A stretch of DNA of 64,000 nucleotides, taken from contig OY730173.1 of the NCBI GenBank assembly GCA_963422465.1, positions 3,782,001 to 3,846,000 on the forward strand, given 5' to 3'. The stretch's first letter is position 1. Each line of letters begins with the position of its first letter. The notes under the pieces were generated by a model. It was not told the DNA's origin, did no database searches, and saw nothing but the letters and a program-made list of their open reading frames with translations. The stretch is from Lichina pygmaea. Lineage: Eukaryota; Ascomycota; Lichinomycetes; Lichinales; Lichinaceae. A program made the translations under genes and the position numbers. This document shows positions 47,665 to 57,817 of the stretch, one piece after another.

Positions 47665-50476
47665 CACAGATTCAAACCTCCACCACCCAGACTGGTCAAA
47701 GAAAAGAAGATTGTACTCTGACACTGCAAACAAGTTCCAAGGTCTAATGAAAGATTTAAATCTGGATTTAGCTATTGCACCTTTTACTCCCACCAGAGCA
47801 AGATCTCTTTCAGAAAAACCATGTTCTGCAATTGATCTGTCTTTTATTTCTTCTTCTCTTTCTAACTCCCTGATTTTCTCTAAAGTAGCTCTCCAGTTCT
47901 TTCATAGGTCTGACCACAGACCTATACTAACTAGCCTGGACCTGGATCCTCCAAGGAAAACCTGGAAGCCAGAAAGGAACTGGAAGACACTGGACTCAAA
48001 CCTTGCAAGAGTAGAGTGTGAGAAGCTACAGCTACCTTCCCACTTTCAAGACAAAGATGAAGTGGATAAGTACTTGGAGTATCTGGACAACTTTCTCCAA
48101 GAAGTGGCAAGCAAATGTACACAGCTCCAGAAGCAATCTGGTCACTCAGTTCTCTGGTGGAACCAAGACATCCAAAACAAGGTTAGAGAGGAAATATGAG
48201 TAAGAAGACAAGTTCTCAGAGAATAGGCATCCCAAGAAGACCTTGAGCAAGCAACTAAGAATAAGAAAAAAGCAGTCAGAGAGGGAAAGCAGACCACCTT
48301 CAGATAACAAGTCCATGAGCTAGCCAGTTCTTCAAAATTCTGGAAGCTTGCAAAGTGGGGAAAAACAAAAGCCAACAGGACTCCTGATCTTCCCCTGGTC
48401 CCAGATTTGGAAACTCAAGAAGGACTAGCTAAAACCTTTGAGGAGAAGACAAAAGCATTCTCAGCCCAGTTCTTCCCCAAAGCACTTATTCCAGAACCAA
48501 GTACAGAGAGTTCCCAGAGTACTCCAGAGATCCAGCTCTCTCAGGAAGTTACTGCTGAAGAAGTGCAACAAATCCTGAACAAAAAGAAATCTTTCACAGC
48601 AGGGGGAAAAGATAAGCTGCCAAATGGATTTCTGAAAGCTCTGGGTTCCAAGTTCTGCCAAGCTATAGCTGTTCTCACATCAACATACTGGACACTGGAA
48701 TACTTTCCAGAAAGGTTCAAGAATGCAAAGACAGTCTGTCTAAGAAAACCTGGTAAAGGATACTATAACCAAGCTAAAGGCTGGTGCCCTATAGCTTTGC
48801 TAAACATAACTGGCAAGCTGATGGAAGCTATTACAGCAACCAGGCTAAGCAAGGTAGCAGAAGAAGCTAGACTTTTGCCAGAAATCCAGATGGGCTTCAG
48901 GAAAGAAAGATCAACTGAATCAGCACTCTTCCTACTAACTTCCCAAGTGGAAAAAGTCTGGAAGGAAGGCATGGTTGTATCTCTACTTTCTCTGGATATC
49001 TCAGGAGCCTATGACAGAGTTCTACCTAAGATCCTCCAACAAATTCTAGAGAGAAAAGAAATTCCTCTCTGGCTATCTTCCTGGATTCTCTCTTTCTGCA
49101 CCAGTTGTTCTACCACTCTTGTGTTTGATGACTCTGAATCTTCTGCTATTCCTATTCACTGTGGAGTTCTCCAAGGTTCCCCTTTATCTCCTATTCTGTT
49201 TCTATTTTACATTTCTGAACTTCATGAAACTGTACACTCTCCTTCCACTGGTGTTTCTGCTCTGGGATTTGCAGATGATACAAATCTGCTTGCATTTGGA
49301 CACTCTCTAAAAAGCAACCTTCTGAAGTTGAAGAACACACACCTCAAATGTCTATTATAGACTGCAAGACATGGAATAGTCTTCTCTTCTGAGAAATATA
49401 AAATACTGTATTTTTCCAGAAGATCAGACAATCTTCAGCTTAAGCTCAGACTGGGGAATGTGATTCTAAGACCAAAAGAAGAAGTGTGAGTATTAGGAGT
49501 GTACCTGGATGCAAAACTCCACTGGCATAAGCACCAGAGAATTATTCTTCAAAAAGCTCAGAAAGCACTTTCCTCTCTTTCTAGAACTTCATATTCTACT
49601 TGGGGTTTCCCAGTCCTCACATCACATCTTGTGTACACTGCAATACTCAGATCTTTACTGAGTTATGCTGTGGGAATCTGGTTCAATCCTCTAAGAAAAT
49701 CTTCTAATATCTCTTCTCTTAGCACATTCCAGAACAAATGCCTGAGACTTATTGGAGGTACCTTCAAAGCTACTCCATCTTTCTTATTAGAGAGTGAGCT
49801 TTTTCTTTTACCTCTAGATCTTTATTTCAAATTTTGCACAGCCTGTTTTCTCTCTTCTATTCAAACCTCCTCTCTGAAAACACTTCTGGACAATATCTTT
49901 TCCAATATCTTCCACTATGCCTCTTCTGTGAAGAAACCTTTAAAGAAATCCTCAACTATCTCCCCCTATTGGAAGTTCACTTGGTTAAACCAATTAACTA
50001 CTAACCAGGCTAGTTCAAAGAAAGAACTACAGAAACTCTTTGTTAAAGAGTGGGAAAACCAATGGGAGGAGAAGAAAAGAAGAAGCTACTCTGGGTGGCA
50101 GGTGTTTTGTCAAAAGCCTCACCACAACAACCTGAAGCTCTACAAAGAGCTACAGAAAGCTGAGGCAAGTCTACTACTACAAACCAGAACTGGGAGAATT
50201 GGCCTGGTAAGTTTTCTATTCAGAGCTGGAATTTCAGATTTTCCTACCTTTCTATGTGTCTATAGTCAAGCAGAAGAGACAGTGAAAGATATTACCTCTT
50301 CATGCTCTCTTTATTCAAGTCAAAGACAGCAAGCTCCTTTCAATTCTCCAGATTTCACTTCTATTATTTCAAACCCAGAGCTTCTACAGAAGTTTCTATA
50401 CTGGTTCATGTCTTTGAAAAGACTGAACCAGTATAATCTGGCTTTCAAACTCCACTATTCACACTCTAATATCTAG
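47665..50476 (+). pseudogene. L4 ORF2 remnant
   Basis: Three long open stretches cover most of ORF2. The first (to 48,199) has the endonuclease end with DSNLHHPDW, AIDLSFIS and SDHRPI. The second (48,407-49,360) has the reverse transcriptase with LSLDISGAYDRV, GVLQGSPLSPILF and GFADDTNLLAFG. The third (49,499-50,476) is the C-terminal part, where the tail is YSQAEETVKDITSSC: the first Cys and the His of the cluster have changed. Stops separate the stretches, for example TAG after the CLL near 49,360. Lacking its N-terminus it is dead. Confidence 0.88.
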
Positions 50477-50654
50477 AAGTTTTCTTTCTACCAGTCACTA
50501 CAAGATTTCCTTTTGCTACATCCTCTAGTCACCCCCAGTCTTCAGTTTTTATTCCTGTAAAAGTTTTCTGAAGAAAATCACTCTTAGCTAGAAGATCTGC
50601 ATAGCTGAAAAGCTACTATCAGTGTAAGAATCAAATAAAAAAAATAAAAATAAA
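47665..50654 (+). mobile_element. LINE L4, 5'-truncated Tad1-like copy
   Basis: 2,990 bp in plus orientation, flanked by ATCTATGTCCACTTT (47,650-47,664) and ATCTATGTCTACTTT (50,655-50,669), one mismatch in 15. It starts inside the endonuclease and ends with AATCAAAT plus an A-rich tail. It is diverged from L2 and L0, with few CpG. Confidence 0.93.
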
Positions 50655-50669
50655 ATCTATGTCTACTTT

Positions 50670-51248
50670 AGCTATAACATTCCTGTCTGCAGATACCTCA
50701 CCAACACCTCTGACAATCACTGATATCTTTCTTGTGCTGGAGATAGGATGCAGTCTTCTCTCTGTCTCTGCTCTAGTCTCAAAAAGCTGTACTGTGGAAT
50801 TCAGAAAGAAGTGTCAGATCTGGAGAAACAGGCAACTTCTCACTGTCACCAAGCAATAAAGAAGAAGAGATTTTCTTTCTTGTCACCAAGTAAGAACTTG
50901 CTCTTGTTACTCCAGAAGCAGCCAAGGCAGCTCTGTTAGCTGTATAGTATTGATGTTTGGGGTATATTGGCATAGAAGCAGTCAAGAAGACTGCTAAGCT
51001 AGTGATGTCAGGAGCTAGTTGCCCAACTGGGCACTTAGTCAGTTTGGTTGGTGGCTAGGCAGGAAGGTGCAGCCACACTTATCTATTGCTAGTACAGAGA
51101 TGTCAGGCACTAAGCCCAGACATAGTAGTTTTTTGGCTCAGTTCTGCTTTAGCCTACTCTGTACAGCCCCATGTGACAAGTGACAGGAATCAAGATTAAG
51201 AACTTCAACTCAAATTCAGCAACTCTGTTGTGTCTTGTGCTTACATAG
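50670..51248 (+). other. Unassigned CpG-poor stretch, possible LTR remainder of E
   Basis: No convincing coding frame, repeat or RNA is visible. Base composition resembles the decayed elements around it. It follows L4's target duplication, so it is the continuation of whatever L4 entered. Confidence 0.35.
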
Positions 51249-52701
51249 CAAATCAACATCCTAAGAGCCTACTGGTCCAGGAAAGCCAAACTTCTCCAGA
51301 AACCAGTCATATCTCTACATCTGGATCTAGCTACCCCAGAGCAAGCAAATCTCTTAATTGAGAAAGAAGTTGTCCTAGAATACACCCTACATGAGGTGGA
51401 ACCAGCTCTGCTAGCAACATCAGTCACCCAGTGCTATAAATATACTAGGTTTGGACACCAAGCACACACTTGCCAAGCTCAAGCCCAGTGCATAGCCTGT
51501 GGAGGAAAGCATGCCAGAAGAGATTGCCAGACTCCCCCAGAAACACTAACACCAAAGTGTGCAAACTGCAAGAGAAACCACCCAGCTTGGTCAAAGTCTT
51601 GCCAGAAAAAACAGGAGGCAATCCAGAAAGCAAGAGAGGTATAGCTAGCAAGACCAGGGAGGTACACAACAGTCCCCAGACTAGCTGTACCCCAGACACT
51701 CCCAACACAAGAAAAAAGGCTAAGTCTACAAGACAGATAAGAGGCTAAGAAAAGAAAATAAGGGGAAGTGCTGAGAGTATGCTCAAGCTCAAGACTGAAC
51801 ACCCAGCTGTCTACTTTCCCTCTTACACAGAACTGAGAGTTTTAAATTAACATACCTAGAAGAAAAGCTATTGAGATCTTGGAGGATTTTAACCAAGGGG
51901 ATTAATAAGCTACTTTACACTTAATCTTCTCCAGTACAATGTCCAGAAAAGTCAGACATGCCAAGAACTTCTACTGGCAAACCCTAGACTACAGAAAGTG
52001 GACATCATCACTCTGCAAGAACTCTGGAAAAACCCTCACCAAGAATCAAGTATCTCTACAACATTCACAGTCTTCTACTCTCTGCAAAGCCAGAAGCTAG
52101 AGAGAAAACTTGTTCTTGTTAACAGAAGAATTTGCAGTTATCTATAAGTCTAATTTTCTAGAGTAAAGATCTAGTCTTCTTGGAGATAAGAGTTCAAACA
52201 AAGTTATTTTGGATCCACAACCTCTATTTCACACCCACAAGCCAAAGAAACTACAGAGAGTCAGCCCAGAATCTTCTAGGCTTACTGGAACAAGCTATCC
52301 AAACAAAAGGTGAACAAATCCTTCTGACAGACTTAAAATTCCACCACCCAAGTTGGTCAAAGTCAAGCCAGCTATACTTAGAACTAGCTTTATCCTTCAA
52401 GGACCTAACTGACAAATAGGGACTAGAGCTGGCAATAGCTTCCTACACACCAACAAGAGCAAGAACTCTTCTAGAACCACCTTCATCAGCAATTGACTTT
52501 TCTTTTATTTCAAGTTCTTTACTTAATTCTCTTATTTCCTCCCAAATTAATATAAGATTCCACACAGGGTCAGACCACAGACCAGTGCACACAATTCTCA
52601 GTCTGGAAACTCCAAGAAAAACCAGAACAGACAAAAAGAACTGGAGAACTCTGGACACTAGTCAAGCAAGACAGGAAGCCAATAACCTGCCACCAATCCC
52701 A

Positions 52702-53091
52702 TGTTAAAGGCCGGGCCGAGTTCACACAGAAACCAGTACAGTCTGTTGCTTCGCAGGGCGGATTCTAGACAGGGACTCGATAGAGAAATAGACAGATAAG
52801 TAACTCTCTCTGTACTATTGTCTCAGTACAATGTGTGCGTGTTGTGTTCAGTCTGGAGAGCTAATCTCTCCAGGCTCTTGGGGTGGTCTTTATACAGATG
52901 CCCTAGGGGGGGGGTCTCCTCCGAGGGGTATCATCCTTTTGCGTGGACAAGCTCCTCGCTTAGCTCCTGCTTGTCCACCAGACAAGCTCCTCACTTAGCT
53001 CTTGCTTGTCCACCAGATCAGTCGGATGTTGTTCTGTATGACTAACACTCCTCTCTCACTTACCTAGGCTGTTCCGGCCTAGGCCTTAACA
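52702..53091 (-). repeat. C4 3' LTR
   Basis: 390 bp, TGTTAAAGGCC to CCTTAACA, next to the pyrimidine run that is the polypurine tract of the minus strand. It contains two tandem ~38-bp units built on GCTCCTCGCTTAGCTCCTGC (about 52,965-53,030). Confidence 0.92.
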
Positions 53092-53151
53092 CTATCCCCT
53101 CCCTCCAAGGGTTCTGTCCCCAGATCCTTTTCTCCCTGCTCCTCTTTTGTC

Positions 53152-53724
53152 ATGAACCAAGATCAGACAACTTGTACTTGTTGTCGCAGTTCTTTCTCTT
53201 GTCACATTGGCAAAATAGGCAAGGAATCGAAAATCACATGTGGTGCTTGTTGTCACGACCACGCTAAGTGTGTCGTGAGTTCCGCATTGTTTTTTTGCTG
53301 TCAGTGCATCAAGAAAGGTTGTCACTGCGACCTTCATCTCTCAGAATCAGAATGGAAGAAGATGGAACTTGAGTGCGAGCAGCTCAAGTCTTAGCTGCGG
53401 GAGACTGATGACCAATTGTCAAAGTTGCTTCCCCAGCAGATCTGCCTCCACTGGCAGCTGGGTTATCTCTCACAGAAGGAGGCTGATGCCATCTGTCATG
53501 AGCTGTCAGCCATTGAGGATCAAGAGTCTCTTGATGCTCAGGAACAAGAGACTCTCCGTGTTATCCGCGAACAGGAGGCCAGTCAGGCTGCTGCTCCACT
53601 GTCCTTTGAGAATGTCTTCTCTTCAGAGACTTTGACTTCTCTTGAGCTGTTGTCCCTGTCAGACCTGGTCACTGCGGGTTTGCTTGGTGGTAATCCACCA
53701 GCTTCTGGTTCATCGCAGAGCTGA
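53152..53724 (+). pseudogene. C4 opposite-strand accessory frame (Cys clusters), fossil
   Basis: It runs against gag-pol, starting 60 bp from the 3' LTR and ending near the chromodomain end. It shows three C-x2-C-x5/6-C clusters: CTCCRSSFSC, CGACCHDHAKC and CCQCIKKGCHC. A Glu/Gln-rich helical region and a Ser-rich end (ASGSSQS) follow. The third cluster resembles the family A cluster CAECTRRGKSC. Copies also exist in C1 and C2. Function unknown. Broken. Confidence 0.7.
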
Positions 53725-56022
53725 AGTTCTCAGTTGGTTCCCACAAATTCTCCTCTTCGTCAAATCCTAACCACTTCACCAGGTACTCAGTTTTCTGTCT
53801 GTTTCTTTAACTATCCAGAATCCTTTCAACATCGTACTCTTCTTCGTCATCCTTGAAGTTCCATTCTGTCTTGATCTCTGCGTCACTGGGTGCTGGTTCA
53901 AGCAGTGAGACGTGGAATACTCAGTGTATCCTTGCTTTTCATGGCAGTCTCAGTTGATAGTTAACCTTCCCAGTGCACTTCTTGATTTCGAATAGTCTGA
54001 TTTGTACATGGTCCAGCTTTTTGCTCAGTCACTTTGAGCGCAGGTTTTTTGTTGATAAGTAGACTTTATCCCCTCTTTCCAGGGTTGGTCCCTTCAACCT
54101 TTTGTTGTGTAATCAGTGGGTGGTGGTGTTCTGGGCACAGTCAATTGTTGTTTTCATCATCTCCTGCATAGCAGCGAGTTTGCTAACATCAACAACATTG
54201 CCTTCTGCTGTTGCCTACCATCAGGGGTTTCTTCCGTAGTTCGCAAAGAACAGTGTTGTCCCTGTCACGCTGTGTTGCTGGTTGTTGTACACAAACTGGG
54301 CTATTGATAGCAGTTCCACCCAGTTATCCTGCTGGTGGTTGACGTAGTGTCGTAGATACTGCTCCATCATCTGGTTTGTCCGCTCAGTTTGTCTGTCAGT
54401 TTGTGGGTGGTAGGCTGTTGACATCCTTGTATCAATGCCAAGTTGCCTTGTCCACATGTTCCAGAATTTCAAGGTGAAGAGTTTGTCTTGATCTGAGATG
54501 ATTGTCTTTGGTAGCCCTTGGTGGCTTACCAGCTCTTTGAGTAGAACACTCGCAAGTTTGTTTGTGGTTGCTGACTCTTTCCACAGAACCAGGTGGGTGT
54601 ATTTGGTGAGCTTATCAACAACCACCAAAATGCTATCGTATACCACCTTTGTTGCTGGGTCTGTTGACTTTGGCAACTTGACCACAAAATCCATTGTGAT
54701 AGTTTCCCATGGTGCCTCGGGTAGGTCTATTTGCTGTGCCTGCCCATAGGGCTTATGTCTTGATGGCTTGTTCTTCGCGCACTGTTCGCAGTTGCAGATG
54801 AACTCTGTCACCTTGCACTTCATTCTGTCAAAGTGGTAGTTTCTTTGGATTTTCTCCAAGGTTTTATCTCACCTGGGGTGTCTGTGCAAAGGCCTGTCAT
54901 GGTACCTCTGGATCACCTTCTCTTGTGCTCTTTCTGGCACAATTTCCTTTTTGTTTGCTGCCTTGTGGCCAAGGGTAAGGAGTAGACTCTTTGTTTCAGT
55001 TGTTGCCAGTTGGGGTTGGGCATATACCAGAGTTTGTCCTTTTGTCACTAGGATTGGGTGTTCCTCTGTTGTTTTCTTGTCCATCAGGTCTGGTCGCCTG
55101 CTGAGTGCATCTGCTCGGGCATTCTCAGTGCCCTTCCAGTAGAGGATTTGAAAGTTGTATGATGCCAACAACTCTGCCTATTGAACTTGTTGTCAGTTTA
55201 GCTTCTTTGTTGTTGTGAAGTAAGCTAAGTTCTTGTGGTCCAAGTACACGTCTACCGTGTATTTTACCTCCTCCAAGTAAGGCCTCCATTCTTGGAATAC
55301 GTTGATGATTGCTAACAACTCTTTGTTGTGAACATCATACCTCAGTTCTGGGCCAGAGAACTTTCTTGATCAGTACACGACAGGGTGTAAGCAGTTGTCG
55401 GTGTCTGGTTGACACAAGCAGGATCCCAATGCTTGGTCTGAGGCATCAGTTTCCAGAATAATCCTCTTCTCAGGATCAAATAATGCAAAAATAGGTGCGG
55501 AGATGAATTTATTCTTCAACTCCTGGAAGGCCGCTTGTTGGCTCTCCCCCCACCTGAAAGATTTGTTCTTTCTGGTTAACTCTGTCAAGACTACTGCTGT
55601 TCTTGAGTAGTCCTTGATGAATTGTCGGTAGAAGTTTGCAAATTCTAGGAAGGATTGTACCTCTTTGAGGTTTTTGGGTGTTGGCCAGTCTTGTACTGCT
55701 GCTGTCTTTGTGTTGTCCATTCAGATTCCTTCTGTTGTCAGGATTGACCCCAAATATTCCACTTCTTTTGTGTGGAAAACACTTTTATCAAGGTGTAACC
55801 TAATGCCTGCTTTCTGGAGTGCATGTAGGATTGTTTTGACATGCTGTTTATACTCCTCCAAGGTTCCATTGGTGTATACCAAGACGTCATTGATATAAGC
55901 AGTGACAAATATGTCCAGATATTGTCAGAGGACAGTGTTAATAAGTGATTGGAATGTCGCCGGTGCATTCGTAAAGCTGAATAGCATCACAGTATACTTG
56001 TAGTACCTGTACCTTGTACAAA

Positions 56023-56150
56023 GGGGCGGCATGGTGTAGTGGGAAGCTGGTGAGAGTTTCCCACTACGTGGCACCCATGACCCGGAACTAGTGGTGTCAG
56101 GTCTGGAGAACCTGACTAAACTAGTCGTCAGTTCAAATCTGACCCACCCC
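56023..56150 (+). ncRNA. SINE tRNA-like head with two extra hairpins
   Basis: The 5' GGGGCGG pairs with CCACCCC at 56,144-56,150 (one mismatch), as an acceptor stem would. GTCAG/CTGAC around TTCAAAT (56,127-56,143) forms a perfect T arm. Between them are a 10-bp hairpin (GTAGTGGGAA/TTCCCACTAC, 56,036-56,067) and a 7-bp hairpin (GTCAGGT/ACCTGAC, 56,096-56,116), so the head is about 55 nt longer than a tRNA. No anticodon can be assigned. It is not a working tRNA gene. Confidence 0.7.
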
Positions 56151-56452
56151 ACATTCTGCCACAAAAACCCCCAAGATTCATAGAACTTGTCTAAGATGTA
56201 CTCCTCGCAAGATGTATGAAAACCCCCAAGAAATAGCTCACCCAATATTTGTCAAGATCCACAAAACCCTTATTACTGTGGTTTTCCTATTTCCCCTACG
56301 GGGTTTGGGGTTTTCCCACAGTACGTACACTACAAACCACAGGGTGTACGGTAAATGTGTGAGGTCCCCGAGTCAAGTCTACCAGAGACAAAAATCCTTC
56401 AAGAAGTTCTGCATGGCTTAACAGCCAAATCAGTGTAAGAATCAAATCAAAA
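56023..56452 (+). mobile_element. SINE copy 3, tRNA-derived, in C4 reverse transcriptase
   Basis: 430 bp, flanked by ACCTTGTACAAA (56,011-56,022 and 56,453-56,464). Head: A-box-like TGGTGTAGTGG (56,032-56,042) and B-box-like AGTTCAAATCT (56,130-56,140), the standard internal RNA polymerase III promoter pair. The tail ends CAGTGTAAGAATCAAATC, matching the LINE terminus. No protein is encoded. Confidence 0.93.
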
Positions 56453-57718
56453 ACCTTGTACAAAAGACTGTCTTCCATTCTTCACTATCTTTCATCCTAA
56501 CCAGGTTGAAAGCACCTCGAATATTGAACTTGGTAAACTATTTGGCTCCTTGGATCTGGTCTTGGATTTCTGATATCAATGGCAGTGGGTAGTGGTTTTT
56601 CACTGTAATTGCATTTAGCCGCTGATAATCAACACACAGTTGAAGTTTGCTGTCTTTCTTTAGTATAAACAATATTGGGTATCCAGCTGGTGATGTTGAA
56701 GGTCTTATGAACCTTTTCGCTAGGTTCTTGTCCAGGTAGTCTCTCAGAGCCTCAAGCTCTTTTGCTGACAGAGTGTAGATAGGGCTGTGTGTGGGTTTTT
56801 TTCTGTCTTCCAGTGGAATCTTGTGGTCCCACTCCTGATGTTCTAGTAGTGTCGTGATCACTGTTTCTTCAAACATCTCCTAGTATTCTTTATACTCACT
56901 TGGCAACTGCGGTGCCTGAGTCTTGCCCACAGTGTCTTGCGTAGTGTAAAGTTGTTGTGTTTGGGGTTTCATCCAGGCCACACAGACCTCCCCACACTGG
57001 TGGTATTTCTTCCACTGTGTCAGTGAGATTTCTTTAATCATCACCCCTGGTTCTGACGTGACCAGTGTCTTATCTGGAAAGACTAGTTACTTTCTTCTCC
57101 AGTCAATCCTTGGGTTTTGTTTTTCCAACCACGGAAGTCCCAATATAACTTTGTGTGGTATCCAGACCAAGTCGAATTTCTCTGTTCTGATCGTTATGCC
57201 ATAGACACTCAGTCTCAGACTCTTGGTCTCCTTTGTCACTTGTCCCTTGTCTTTGGAGAGTGGTGTTCCATCCACTACTGTCAACTGGTAGGGGTCTTTC
57301 TTGCCTTGGACTGGAACCTTGTTTCTTCTGGCAAAGCTTTCTGACATGAAGTTGCCAGTCACACCAGAGTTGATCATGGCCTTAGCCAACTGCCCATTGA
57401 CTCTGATCTTGATGTGAAAGTGCAGGCTGCAGGCTGTTGCGTCAAGGCTCAGCTTGACTCCTTCCTCCTGGGGTGTTGTCTTGCCTGCTCTTCCAACCCC
57501 AGTTTTGAAAAGCACTGCTAGTTTTTTGAGCTGCCTAGGCCCTGGGCCTGACGCTCTACCGCATGTTGTTTGCATTGTGTGGTGAGCCATCGTTCCCACA
57601 GGTCTTGGTTGCAGTCGTCTTGTTCAGGGTTGACCCTTTGGATGTGCATATTCCATCATGCTTCCACCTCGGACCCTGGGAACCACATCTTCTTTCTTTT
57701 CTCTAGAAGGTGTTCCTT

Positions 57719-57817
57719 GGCCTGCAACAACTCAAACCTCCACGTGGTGCAGGCTGGGAACCTCGGGGCAGTCGATGGCGGGCGGCTTCCCAGACTGCTC
57801 ATAGTCGCTGCACTGAG
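57719..57817 (+). ncRNA. Candidate HDV-like self-cleaving ribozyme at the composite 5' end
   Basis: The first base after the target duplication begins GGCCTGC (57,719-57,725), which pairs with GCAGGCT (57,749-57,755), including a G-U first pair as in HDV. ACC/GGT (57,736-57,738, 57,746-57,748) forms a 3-bp P3 directly adjoining P1', with loop TCCACGT supplying CC for P1.1 against GGG at 57,756-57,758. GGGCAGTC/GACTGCTC (57,766-57,773, 57,793-57,800) can form P4. The weak point is P2: only CTCA/TGAG (57,731-57,734, 57,814-57,817), with a 13-nt joiner and no obvious catalytic-C context. HDV-like ribozymes are known at the 5' ends of non-LTR retrotransposons. Confidence 0.5.

Larger units (their letters stand above)
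45970..51248 (+). mobile_element. E: Ty3/gypsy-like fossil with SINE and LINE L4 inside
   Basis: Directly after the C2 LTR comes an integrase core (about 46,090-46,320: ILDQNSKFLSN, then QEDSQSERTNQTVE), a linker and a chromodomain-like end (46,780-46,980), in decayed form. A possible LTR begins TGTTAGAGTGCC at 47,029; a SINE (47,162-47,600) and LINE L4 (47,665-50,654) interrupt it. The stretch 50,670-51,248 may be the rest of this LTR, ending GTGCTTACA, but no second copy confirms it. Gag to RNase H are missing. Broken in many places and nearly CpG-free. Confidence 0.6.

Noticed and set aside
56023-56150. A functional tRNA gene
   Set aside because: The head is too long, has a mismatch in the acceptor stem, no assignable anticodon arm, and is part of a repeated SINE with target duplications.
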